From positions 1 to 7,327 of the forward strand of contig CACYBZ010000046.1 of assembly GCA_902772795.1 (NCBI GenBank): a stretch of 7,327 bases of DNA, read 5' to 3'. The notes under the pieces are model-generated. The model worked only from the letters and a program-made list of their open reading frames with translations. It was not told where the DNA came from and did no database searches. Below are positions 1 through 6,038 of the stretch, one piece after another (positions within the stretch are counted from its first letter, which is position 1; the number at the start of each line of letters is the position of its first letter). The DNA comes from an uncultured Ruminococcus sp. GTDB taxonomy: Bacteria; Bacillota; Clostridia; Oscillospirales; Acutalibacteraceae. The position numbers and the translations under genes were made by a program.

Positions 1-103
1 AGCCTTTTCAAAGGCTTGTGGGGTCGAGGGGCAAAGCCCCTCGTGGGATTTTCAAGGGCAAAGCCCTTGAAACAGGATTTTTAAGGGTGGTAGCCCTTAA
101 ACT
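1..103. repeat. Array of four stem-loops upstream of icd
   Basis: Four inverted repeats follow each other with little spacing. Stem 1 is AGCCTTT/AAAGGCT (1-7 with 10-16) and may extend beyond the window edge. Stem 2 is CGAGGGGC/GCCCCTCG around an AAA loop (25-43). Stem 3 is TTTCAAGGGC/GCCCTTGAAA, again around AAA (50-72). Stem 4 is TTTAAGGG/CCCTTAAA (80-101) with a larger loop. Units 46-74 and 75-103 are imperfect 29-base tandem copies beginning GGATTTT. Where they differ in the stem (C53:G69 against T82:A99) pairing is kept. No stem is followed by a T-run, so these are not classical terminators. A REP-like intergenic palindrome family or a structured leader of icd are both possible; the function is unknown. 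Confidence 0.75.
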
Positions 104-120
104 AAAAGGAGCGTCATATT

Positions 121-1332
121 ATGGCAAAGATTGAAATGAAAACAAAACTTGTCGAGATGGACGGCGATGAAATGACCCGTATCATCTGGCAGATGATAAA
201 AGATATTCTTATTTGTCCGTATGTTGATTTAAAAACAGAATACTATGATTTAGGTCTTAAACACCGTGATGAAACAGATGACCAAGTTACTATTGACAGT
301 GCCAATGCTACCAAAAAATACGGTGTGGCAGTAAAATGTGCAACCATTACTCCCAACGCTGCAAGAATGCCTGAATACAACCTTAAAAAAATGTGGAAAT
401 CCCCTAACGGTACTATCCGTGCTATGCTTGACGGTACTGTATTCAGAAGCCCTATCATCGTCAAGGGTATTACTCCCTTTATTCCCACATGGAAAAAACC
501 AATTACCATTGCCCGTCATGCTTACGGCGATATCTATAAAAATTCCGAAATGGCAGTAACAGCAGGTTCAAAAGCTGAACTCTGCGTCACAAAGCCTGAC
601 GGTACGGAAGAAAGAAAACTTATCCATAATTTTGACGGTGACGGTATTATTCAGGGTGTTCACAACACCGATAAGAGTATCGGCAGTTTTGCCAGAGCTT
701 GTTTCAACTATGCTCTGGATTTGAAACAGGATATCTGGTTTGCTACCAAAGATACTATCAGCAAAACTTATGACCACACGTTCAAAGATATTTTCAACGA
801 AATCTTTGAAAATGAATACAAAGAAAAGTTTGAAGAAGCAGGTATCGAATACTTCTATACTTTAATTGATGACGCTGTTGCCAGAGTTGTCAGAAGTGAG
901 GGCGGTTATATCTGGGCGTGTAAGAATTATGACGGTGATGTTATGTCTGACATGGTAGCCACCGCTTTCGGAAGTCTTGCTATGATGACTTCTGTTCTGG
1001 TATCTCCAGATGGTATTTACGAATACGAAGCGGCACATGGTACAGTACAGCGTCACTATTATAAACATCTCAAGGGTGAAAAGACCTCTACCAACAGTGT
1101 GGCAACCATTTTCGCATGGAGCGGTGCTTTGAGAAAAAGAGGAGAATTGGATAATACTCCCGAACTTTGTGACTTTGCTGACAAACTGGAAAAAGCTACC
1201 ATCTCTACCATTGAGGACGGCGTTATGACAGGCGACCTTGCTTTGCTTTCCACTCTGGAAAACAAACAGAAAGTTGATACGGAAACTTTCCTTGTTGAAA
1301 TCGGTAAAAGACTGGAAACTTTGATGGCTTAA
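121..1332 (+). CDS. icd: NADP-dependent isocitrate dehydrogenase, eukaryote-like type II
   Basis: The enzyme oxidatively decarboxylates isocitrate to 2-oxoglutarate with NADP+ in the cytoplasm, supplying carbon for glutamate and reducing power. At 403 aa it aligns nearly end to end, from memory, with human IDH1 rather than with the E. coli-type enzyme. Substrate residues are visible: KSPNGT (93-98), R100, R109, R132, Y139, K210 and T212. The metal-binding aspartates correspond to D250, D273 and D277 in LIDD and NYDGDVMSD. The nucleotide segment [10 protein letters not shown] (303-312) keeps the Arg-His pair (R311, H312) that contacts the NADP 2'-phosphate in IDH1, which supports NADP rather than NAD use. 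GGAG at 108-111 lies 9 bases before the ATG. No sigma-A promoter is evident in the 120 bases upstream, so transcription may begin before the window or within the stem-loop array. The next gene starts 36 bp downstream with no terminator between them. Confidence 0.96.
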   Translation: MAKIEMKTKLVEMDGDEMTRIIWQMIKDILICPYVDLKTEYYDLGLKHRDETDDQVTIDSANATKKYGVAVKCATITPNAARMPEYNLKKMWKSPNGTIRAMLDGTVFRSPIIVKGITPFIPTWKKPITIARHAYGDIYKNSEMAVTAGSKAELCVTKPDGTEERKLIHNFDGDGIIQGVHNTDKSIGSFARACFNYALDLKQDIWFATKDTISKTYDHTFKDIFNEIFENEYKEKFEEAGIEYFYTLIDDAVARVVRSEGGYIWACKNYDGDVMSDMVATAFGSLAMMTSVLVSPDGIYEYEAAHGTVQRHYYKHLKGEKTSTNSVATIFAWSGALRKRGELDNTPELCDFADKLEKATISTIEDGVMTGDLALLSTLENKQKVDTETFLVEIGKRLETLMA

Positions 1333-1368
1333 CTTGTTGTTTATCAGAAAATCAGGGAGTAGTTCTTC

Positions 1369-1737
1369 ATGATAGTAGATAAATGTAAAAATCAGGAATA
1401 CTATCAGTCTGAAAAATCTTTACCTTGTGAATGTAGCGGTTGTCAGAATTTTATTTGTCAGATAAAAGGTTTGTATCCGAAATTAGCGGAATATTTTGAA
1501 AGTCTTGGTATAGATATTCTGCGACCGTATGAGTTACACTATGTCGACATAGATGACAATACGATACAATATCTGCTTTGTCAGTATCTGGTGTTCGGCA
1601 CTTGTGAAGACGGATTTTCAAAGAATATTGACGGTATAATATTAGAAAAAAACAGTGGTTTTTACCCTCCTGTCAGAATTGATGATGCGTATTTTGTTAT
1701 AGAATTTGAAAACATAATACTATCATTAAAAGAATGA
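1369..1737 (+). CDS. Uncharacterised 122-aa protein with N-terminal cysteine cluster
   Basis: I do not recognise a named family. The protein is soluble and acidic, with no signal peptide or membrane segment. Residues 18-34 contain C20-x-C22-x2-C25-x4-C30, which could bind a metal such as zinc; further cysteines are C6, C71 and C79. The middle part (33-60, LYPKLAEYFESLGIDILRPY) looks helical, and the C-terminal half has alternating hydrophobic residues typical of beta strands. GGGAG at 1355-1359 sits 9 bases before the ATG, a good ribosome binding site. It lies 36 bp behind icd on the same strand with no visible terminator between them, so co-transcription is likely, though a role linked to isocitrate dehydrogenase is only a guess. 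Metal binding is inferred from the cysteine spacing alone. Confidence 0.8.
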   Translation: MIVDKCKNQEYYQSEKSLPCECSGCQNFICQIKGLYPKLAEYFESLGIDILRPYELHYVDIDDNTIQYLLCQYLVFGTCEDGFSKNIDGIILEKNSGFYPPVRIDDAYFVIEFENIILSLKE

Positions 1738-1755
1738 AATTTTTATATCTATATA

Positions 1756-1785
1756 TTGATTTTGAGTCAGTATATGTGATATAAT
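1756..1785 (+). promoter_or_regulatory. Sigma-A promoter of the DUF4177-like/GNAT unit
   Basis: TTGATT (1756-1761) and a perfect TATAAT (1780-1785) are separated by 18 bases. TG at 1777-1778 one base before the -10 makes it an extended -10 promoter. Transcription would start near 1792, giving a leader of about 27 bases that contains the ribosome binding site. Confidence 0.75.
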
Positions 1786-1818
1786 ACTTTTATCTTGATA
1801 TTAGGGAGGAGTTTCACT

Positions 1819-2001
1819 ATGGAAACAAAATTTATAAGAGTAACCTACAATAACGTTCACGCAAAGAATGCGGAAACAGAAGAACACAAAGCCATTATCG
1901 AGGAACAGTCGGAAAGAGGTTTCAAATATGTGGGATATTTTCCTGTAAAGATGGGACCCAGCGGAAAAATATTGGTAGTGGATTTGATATTTCAGCGGTA
2001 A
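1819..2001 (+). CDS. Small DUF4177-like protein
   Basis: This is a 60-aa soluble protein. The pattern of an N-terminal beta strand (KFIRVTY), a helix (about 21-34, ending in ERGFKYVGYFP) and a final strand (ILVVDLIFQR) resembles the DUF4177 family, whose members end in a similar LIFxR strand; this assignment is from memory. The ATG at 1819 is chosen because AGGGAGGAG (1803-1811) precedes it by 7 bases. A longer reading from TTG 1795 would place the ribosome binding site inside the coding region. The gene directly follows its own promoter and lies 30 bp before the GNAT gene, so the two probably form an operon. The molecular role of the family is unknown to me. Confidence 0.8.
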   Translation: METKFIRVTYNNVHAKNAETEEHKAIIEEQSERGFKYVGYFPVKMGPSGKILVVDLIFQR

Positions 2002-2031
2002 TTGAACAGAATTGTACAATGAAAGGAAGAT

Positions 2032-2490
2032 ATGATGAATTACCAGATTATCAGTCTTGAAAAATGTCCTGAAATGAAAAACAGATGTGCCGAATGGTTT
2101 CATGAAAAGTGGGGTGTACCGCTTGAAGCTTATCTGGAAAGTATGGAGGACTGTCTGACAGGAAAAAATGCTTTTCCACAGTGGTATGTCGCTATGGACG
2201 GTGAAAAAATTGTCGGCGGTCTTGGCGTAATCAACAATGATTTTCACGACAGAAAAGATTTGTCGCCGAATGTGTGTGCTCTCTACGTGGAAGAAGACTA
2301 TCGTTGTCAGGGGATTGCAGGAGCGTTGCTCAATTTTGTCTGTGAGGATATGAAACAAAAAGGGATTGATACATTGTATCTGGTAACCGACCATACATCA
2401 TTCTATGAGCGTTACGGCTGGCAGTTTTTCTGTCACGCACAGGGTGACGGGGAAGATGATCTGACAAGATTGTACATTCACCAATCATAA
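2032..2490 (+). CDS. GNAT family N-acetyltransferase
   Basis: The product is predicted to transfer an acetyl group from acetyl-CoA to an amine; the substrate cannot be read from the sequence. The 152-aa length fits a single GNAT domain. Motif A, which binds the CoA pyrophosphate, is visible as LYVEEDYRCQGIAGALL (84-100), with the R-x-x-G-x-A signature at 91-96. The preceding strand (WYVAMDGEKIVGGLGV, 51-66) and the C-terminal FYERYGW (124-130), where GNAT enzymes often carry a tyrosine acting as general acid, complete the fold. Two ATG codons lie in tandem. AGGA (2024-2027) is only 4 bases from ATG 2032 but 7 from ATG 2035, so translation may begin at 2035. The gene is probably co-transcribed with the DUF4177-like gene and is followed by a terminator 8 bases after its stop. 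Confidence 0.9.
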   Translation: MMNYQIISLEKCPEMKNRCAEWFHEKWGVPLEAYLESMEDCLTGKNAFPQWYVAMDGEKIVGGLGVINNDFHDRKDLSPNVCALYVEEDYRCQGIAGALLNFVCEDMKQKGIDTLYLVTDHTSFYERYGWQFFCHAQGDGEDDLTRLYIHQS

Positions 2491-2498
2491 CAAACGAA

Positions 2499-2544
2499 AT
2501 GCCATACGCATGGTTGACTTTGACTTGCGTATGGTATCATTTTT
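2499..2544 (+). terminator. Rho-independent terminator after GNAT gene
   Basis: ATGCCATACGCA (2499-2510) pairs with TGCGTATGGTAT (2526-2537) over 12 bp with one G-T wobble. The loop is 15 bases and a five-T run follows at 2540-2544. It begins 8 bases after the GNAT stop. Its position argues against any coding start before 2562 for the next gene. The loop also holds two overlapping -35-like TTGACT hexamers. Confidence 0.75.
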
Positions 2545-2549
2545 ATAGA
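2520..2549 (+). promoter_or_regulatory. Possible promoter of the 2562 gene
   Basis: TTGACT (2520-2525) and TATAGA (2544-2549) are 18 bases apart. A second TTGACT (2514-2519) lies 15 bases from TATCAT (2535-2540). The first pair would start transcription only about 6 bases before the ATG and lose most of the GAGGTG ribosome binding site, and the second has a short spacer. The element overlaps the terminator stem, so support is weak. Confidence 0.3.
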
Positions 2550-2561
2550 GGTGTTTATTAT

Positions 2562-3152
2562 ATGGAGCTGGACAGTGCGATTTTAATTTTGCTTGTTATA
2601 GTCGGAGTTGTTTTATTTCTGGTAATTTTCAATATTGTCAGCAGTGTAAAGAGAAAAGTCAAAAGAGTACCTGTTGTCAATGGAATACTTTTCGGTATTA
2701 TTGTTGGTATTGTGTTTTTTCAGATAACGGATTCTATATCCCAAAACAGAGATGAACTGACATATAATATCTATACATCAGCTTTATTGGGCAGTTACAA
2801 TTATGAAAGAAATGTTGACGGTTATTATATTGTGAGTAGTCATACATTTATGGGAAGCGGAGGTTCTTATGCAATACCTGAAGAACAGTGTAGTGTTTCT
2901 TTGCTGACAAAGGTATATTCTCCCATAAGGATTTACTGTTTGAAAGATACCCATCTGGATTCTCAGGAAAAAACAGTTATGATAGATTCAAGGACGTATG
3001 TACTTGCCGATAATGTGGTCAAGCTGGTTCCGGAATATTTTGACTTGTATCTTGTTGTGGGACTGATAGATATTGGTCTGTTTTTATTGTACAACGTTAT
3101 CGAATTTATTGTAAACATTGTGATAAAAGTCGGAAAGAAAAAAGTGGTTTAA
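2562..3152 (+). CDS. Membrane protein with extracytoplasmic domain, function unknown
   Basis: I do not recognise a family in this 196-aa protein. Three hydrophobic segments are clear: about 6-26, 38-55 and 161-188. The basic stretch KRKVKR (30-35) between the first two and the C-terminal GKKKVV suggest, by the positive-inside rule, that both of these face the cytoplasm. Residues 57-160 would then be outside; this region is Tyr/Ser-rich, looks like a beta-type domain and contains C110 and C126, which could form a disulfide. The ATG at 2562 is supported by AGAGGTG (2547-2553) 8 bases upstream, whereas an upstream start at 2499 would translate the terminator hairpin. It sits between two terminators and so is probably transcribed alone. 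A bidirectional terminator follows 42 bp after the stop. Confidence 0.75.
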   Translation: MELDSAILILLVIVGVVLFLVIFNIVSSVKRKVKRVPVVNGILFGIIVGIVFFQITDSISQNRDELTYNIYTSALLGSYNYERNVDGYYIVSSHTFMGSGGSYAIPEEQCSVSLLTKVYSPIRIYCLKDTHLDSQEKTVMIDSRTYVLADNVVKLVPEYFDLYLVVGLIDIGLFLLYNVIEFIVNIVIKVGKKKVV

Positions 3153-3194
3153 GAACGCTGTCCTTGAAAATCCTGTATGAGTTTGTATTGACGG

Positions 3195-3233
3195 AAAAAG
3201 ACCGAAACTCTTTAAAAAGTTTCGGTCTTTTTT
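3195..3233. terminator. Bidirectional rho-independent terminator
   Basis: AAAAAGACCGAAACT (3195-3209) pairs perfectly with AGTTTCGGTCTTTTT (3218-3232) around an 8-base loop. Reading on the plus strand, the stem ends in six T; reading on the minus strand, it ends in five T. It therefore serves both the membrane protein gene to its left and the convergent minus-strand gene whose stop is about 20 bases to its right. Confidence 0.92.
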
Positions 3234-3251
3234 GTATTGTGCAAAGGACAA

Positions 3252-3623
3252 TCAGCAGAAATAAACATCAATTTCGTAATTGATATCACCATTGATAACG
3301 CAATAAGCCTTGCTGTCTTCGGGTTTAAGATAGATTTTAACATCGTTGATTACTGCACCTTCGTTTTCAGCGAGGTAAGATTTCTTTACGTTCTCAACGA
3401 TATTGGTATAAGATTCCTGAACACCGTTAAACTCTACAACAAATTCAACAGTAGGTTCAACAACTTTTTTCGTTGTTTTTCTGGGTGTTGCTTTTTTTAC
3501 AGTAGTTGTTGTTTTTCTGGTGGTTTTCTTTTCAGCAGGTTCTTCGGCAACAACAGGTTCTTCGGCAACGGTTGCTGCTTTATCGACTACTTTGACTTCT
3601 TCTGTTTTTTTCTTTCTGGGCAT
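3252..3623 (-). CDS. Lysine-rich DUF6465-like protein
   Basis: This 123-aa protein has two parts. Residues 1-56 are low-complexity and rich in Lys, Thr, Ala, Val and Glu, starting MPRKKK and including two VAEEP copies and TTRKTTTTVKKATPRKTTKK. Residues 57-123 form a compact domain with strands (VEFVVEFNG, VKIYLKPED, KAYCVINGD) and a helix (YTNIVENVKKSYLAENEG). This architecture matches DUF6465 proteins of Clostridia as I remember them; the function is not known. The basic tail resembles those of histone-like proteins, so nucleic-acid contact is possible but not shown. The ATG at 3623 is chosen because GAAGG lies 7 bases before it; a longer reading to 3692 would add a non-homologous stretch. 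An exact TTGACA/TATAAT promoter upstream suggests high expression. Confidence 0.85.
   Translation of the reverse strand: MPRKKKTEEVKVVDKAATVAEEPVVAEEPAEKKTTRKTTTTVKKATPRKTTKKVVEPTVEFVVEFNGVQESYTNIVENVKKSYLAENEGAVINDVKIYLKPEDSKAYCVINGDINYEIDVYFC
3536..3569 (-). repeat. In-frame 18-bp tandem duplication in the DUF6465-like gene
   Basis: CAGGTTCTTCGGCAAC occurs exactly at 3536-3551 and 3554-3569, a period of 18 bases or six codons. It encodes the two VAEEP copies in the low-complexity tail, so repeat slippage could lengthen or shorten the tail without a frameshift. Confidence 0.85.
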
Positions 3624-3709
3624 CAAAATACCTTCTTTCTTAATGCTAAAACTAGGGAATAATGATGTAACTGCACCTTGTACACAACGCATACAAAGTC
3701 AACGTTTAT

Positions 3710-3739
3710 ATTATATAATCATTTATGTTGAAATGTCAA
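3710..3739 (-). promoter_or_regulatory. Consensus sigma-A promoter of the DUF6465-like gene
   Basis: On the minus strand TTGACA (3739-3734) and TATAAT (3715-3710) both match consensus and are 18 bases apart. Transcription would start near 3703, giving a leader of about 80 bases before ATG 3623. I see no convincing riboswitch or terminator in that leader. Confidence 0.85.
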
Positions 3740-3794
3740 ATCATTCTCGAAAAATTTACGACGCTTACAGTTTTACCTAAAAAGAAATGATTAA

Positions 3795-3812
3795 TTTGGT
3801 AAAAACACCAAA
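3795..3812. promoter_or_regulatory. TTTGGT-N6-ACCAAA palindrome, possible operator
   Basis: TTTGGT (3795-3800) and ACCAAA (3807-3812) form a perfect inverted repeat with a 6-base spacer, 14 bases upstream of the -35 of the ABC-F promoter and between two divergent promoters. No T-run follows on either strand, so it is not a terminator. Binding by a dimeric regulator is an inference. Confidence 0.35.
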
Positions 3813-3825
3813 CTGAAAATACTGC

Positions 3826-3854
3826 TTGTATGAACTGACAATCAATGTTATAAT
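3826..3854 (+). promoter_or_regulatory. Sigma-A promoter of the ABC-F gene
   Basis: TTGTAT (3826-3831) and a perfect TATAAT (3849-3854) are 17 bases apart. Transcription would start near 3861, about 31 bases before the chosen ATG at 3892. This rules out upstream in-frame starts that fall in the promoter. Confidence 0.7.
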
Positions 3855-3891
3855 CATATCCGAAAATACAGGGCAAAGGATGGAGAAAATC

Positions 3892-5496
3892 ATGATTACG
3901 GTAGCCAATGTAAGTGTGAATTTCAGCGGAACGGACTTATTCAAAGAAGTGGATTTAAAATTCACGCCCGGAAACTGTTATGGTGTAATAGGGGCAAACG
4001 GTGCAGGAAAATCAACTTTTCTGAAAGTTCTTACAGGGGAACTTGAACCCACCACAGGAGATGTCATCATTCCCGAGGGGGAAAGAATGAGTGTATTGAA
4101 ACAGGATCATTTCGCTTTTGACGAATATACGGTACTGGATACGGTAATAATGGGTAATCAGAAATTATACGACATCATGCAGGAAAAAGACGCACTGTAC
4201 GCCAAACCTGATTTCAGTGACGAAGACGGCATAAGAGCCAGCGAACTGGAAGCCGAATTTGCGGAAATGAACGGTTGGGAAGCAGAAAGTGATGTTTCCA
4301 GACTTATACAGGGATTAGGTCTTAGTGAAGATATTCTGTATTCGGTAATGAATACGCTGACAGGTAATGAAAAGGTCAAGGTATTGCTGGCACAGGCACT
4401 TTTCGGCAATCCCGAAATTCTGATGATGGACGAACCGACCAACAATCTGGATATCATGGCAATTTCGTGGCTGGAAGATTTTTTGCTGGACTATGAGGGA
4501 ACGGTGATTGTTGTCAGCCACGACAGACATTTTCTCAATACAGTATGTACCCATATGGTGGATATTGACTATGGTAAGATTAAGATGTATGTGGGAAACT
4601 ATGAATTCTGGTATGAATCCAGTCAGCTTGTACAAGCGATGATTAAACAGCAGAACAAGAAAAATGAAGAAAAAATCAAGGAATTACAGAATTTTATTTC
4701 CCGTTTTTCCGCCAATAAATCGAAGTCAAAGCAGGCAACGGCAAGACGTAAATTACTGGATAAGCTTACCGTAGAGGAAATGCCCGCTTCCAGCAGAAGA
4801 TATCCTTTTGTCGGCTTTACACAGGAAAGAGAAGTCGGTAAGGAAATTCTGGCGGTAGAGGGCTTAGGAAAGAAAGTTGATGGGGAATATATTCTGAAAA
4901 ATGTATCGTTCCGTGTGGAAAAGGGAGATAAAATTGCCTTTATCAGCGACAAGGAAACAGCGGTTACGGCATTGTTTGAAATTCTCATGGAAAAGGATAC
5001 CGCCGATGAGGGAACATTCAAATGGGGGGTAAGTACCAGTACATCGTATTTTCCGAAAGACAATTCTGAATGTTTTAACGATTGTGATGACAGTATTCTT
5101 GACTGGCTGGAACAGTATAACAACGGTGCTGACCATACGGATACGTATTTAAGAGGATTTCTGGGCAGAATGTTGTTCAGCGGGGAAGACGTGTTCAAGC
5201 CTGTAAAGGTACTCAGCGGTGGGGAAAAGGTGCGTTGTATGCTTTCCCGCATGATGATGGGAAAAGCCAATGTGCTTGTTCTTGACCAGCCGACCAATCA
5301 CCTTGATCTGGAATCCATTACAGCTGTCAACAAAGGACTGACAAATTTCCCGGGTATAGTGCTTTTCACTTCTCATGACCATGAATTTATTTCCACCGTT
5401 GCCAACAGAATTATCTTTATTCAGGAAGACGGCATTAAAGATATTACTTCAGGTTATGATGAATATCTGGCAGAAAATCATCTGATAAGAGAATAG
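3892..5496 (+). CDS. ABC-F family ATPase, YbiT/YkpA type
   Basis: This 534-aa soluble protein has two ATP-binding cassettes and no membrane segments, as in ABC-F factors that act on the ribosome. Similarity to E. coli YbiT and B. subtilis YkpA runs along the full length, from memory. Cassette 1: Walker A GANGAGKST (34-42), Q71, signature LTGNE (156-160), Walker B ILMMDE (D180, E181) and switch H210. A charged linker, about 225-318, joins the cassettes. Cassette 2: the P-loop is SDKETAVTA (352-360), without the glycines or the lysine; signature LSGGE (441-445) is intact; Walker B ends LDQ (D465, Q466), so the catalytic Glu is Gln; H495 is kept. One composite ATP site is therefore canonical and the other degenerate. 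ATG 3892 is chosen because GGAG (3882-3885) lies 6 bases upstream and relatives start at the same MITV position. The gene has its own promoter and terminator. There is no evidence that it confers antibiotic resistance. Confidence 0.95.
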   Translation: MITVANVSVNFSGTDLFKEVDLKFTPGNCYGVIGANGAGKSTFLKVLTGELEPTTGDVIIPEGERMSVLKQDHFAFDEYTVLDTVIMGNQKLYDIMQEKDALYAKPDFSDEDGIRASELEAEFAEMNGWEAESDVSRLIQGLGLSEDILYSVMNTLTGNEKVKVLLAQALFGNPEILMMDEPTNNLDIMAISWLEDFLLDYEGTVIVVSHDRHFLNTVCTHMVDIDYGKIKMYVGNYEFWYESSQLVQAMIKQQNKKNEEKIKELQNFISRFSANKSKSKQATARRKLLDKLTVEEMPASSRRYPFVGFTQEREVGKEILAVEGLGKKVDGEYILKNVSFRVEKGDKIAFISDKETAVTALFEILMEKDTADEGTFKWGVSTSTSYFPKDNSECFNDCDDSILDWLEQYNNGADHTDTYLRGFLGRMLFSGEDVFKPVKVLSGGEKVRCMLSRMMMGKANVLVLDQPTNHLDLESITAVNKGLTNFPGIVLFTSHDHEFISTVANRIIFIQEDGIKDITSGYDEYLAENHLIRE

Positions 5497-5561
5497 TCAG
5501 AGGTTTAACAATCCCATCAGAAACTTTTATGGTTTGTTGCTTAGCATTACGCTGTTGCAGG

Positions 5562-5597
5562 ATAAAGCTGATAGAAATTATCAGCTTTATTTTTTTT
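5562..5597 (+). terminator. Rho-independent terminator after the ABC-F gene
   Basis: ATAAAGCTGATA (5562-5573) pairs perfectly with TATCAGCTTTAT (5579-5590) around a 5-base GAAAT loop, followed by seven T (5591-5597). It lies 65 bases after the ABC-F stop; the bases between hold no other feature that I can see. Confidence 0.92.
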
Positions 5598-5675
5598 ATC
5601 CACAAAATTCCCCTTAAAATGCACCGTCAGAAGTATAGAATAATGGCAGATACTTTTGGTGGAGATGTTGAAAAA

Positions 5676-6038
5676 ATGAATTTACTCATGAATCTTCTTA
5701 TGCTTTTTGCCCTCAGAGAAATTTTAGTTGCCGTTGACTGTCAGAAAGTGTATGTGGCAGAAAAGAAAATTGGTTTTCTTATTTTTATCTGCGTTTTACT
5801 GGTGGTACTGTTGTTGGAAAAGGTTGTAAAAATGGTTACGAAACTGCTGATGGTTTTGGTTGTTGCGATGATATTTCTTGTGGAAACAGCAAAGCCGACA
5901 CGTCTTGAAAACAGGCTTTATCAGGAAATGATACGTGGTATGTCCAAAAAGGCTGTCAGAAAAGAACAGCATTCACAACAGCAGAAAAATTTTCTGACTG
6001 TATACAATGATGCAGTATTTTCTGAAGAAGTAGCATAA
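5676..6038 (+). CDS. Small two-helix membrane protein, function unknown
   Basis: I do not recognise this 120-aa protein. Two hydrophobic segments, about 33-49 and 56-71, are separated by the short basic turn EKVVKMVTK. A hydrophobic N-terminal stretch (1-20) may add a third helix. The C-terminal 48 residues are polar and basic (KKAVRKEQ, then a Gln-rich run), probably cytoplasmic. The start is uncertain: ATG 5676 follows GGTGGAG (5658-5664) by 11 bases, which is long, while in-frame ATG 5643 would add 11 residues but has only a weak AGAAG upstream. Reading further upstream enters the ABC-F terminator. mntP begins 80 bp downstream on the same strand with no terminator between, so co-transcription is possible. 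Confidence 0.6.
   Translation: MNLLMNLLMLFALREILVAVDCQKVYVAEKKIGFLIFICVLLVVLLLEKVVKMVTKLLMVLVVAMIFLVETAKPTRLENRLYQEMIRGMSKKAVRKEQHSQQQKNFLTVYNDAVFSEEVA

Noticed and set aside
2011..2020. Perfect palindrome ATTGTACAAT between the DUF4177-like and GNAT genes
   Set aside because: It is short, AT-rich and inside an apparent operon with no promoter beside it, so chance is the simplest explanation.
1801..2394. Long minus-strand open frame of 197 codons opposite the DUF4177-like and GNAT genes
   Set aside because: The plus strand has a promoter, good ribosome binding sites and a recognisable GNAT motif in this stretch. The minus frame has no family resemblance and is rich in Phe, His and Ser, as expected of antisense readings.
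2513..2530. GTTGACTTTG plus TGCGT shared with the minus-strand leader near 3684-3700
   Set aside because: A 10-base match between two sites is expected many times by chance in a window this size, and the surrounding bases do not align.
2032..2544. Toxin-antitoxin reading of the small protein plus GNAT pair
   Set aside because: GNAT toxins pair with a ribbon-helix-helix type antitoxin; the 60-aa upstream protein resembles DUF4177 and shows no DNA-binding motif.
3237..3662. Plus-strand open frame of 141 codons opposite the DUF6465-like gene
   Set aside because: It is Phe/Cys-rich with FFFYSSCCF-type runs, the mirror image of lysine codons, and starts inside the shared terminator region; the minus-strand gene has the promoter and ribosome binding site.
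4623..5297. Minus-strand open frame of 224 codons within the ABC-F gene
   Set aside because: It is antisense to highly conserved ABC-F sequence and its Ser/Leu-rich product looks like an artefact of the sense codon use.
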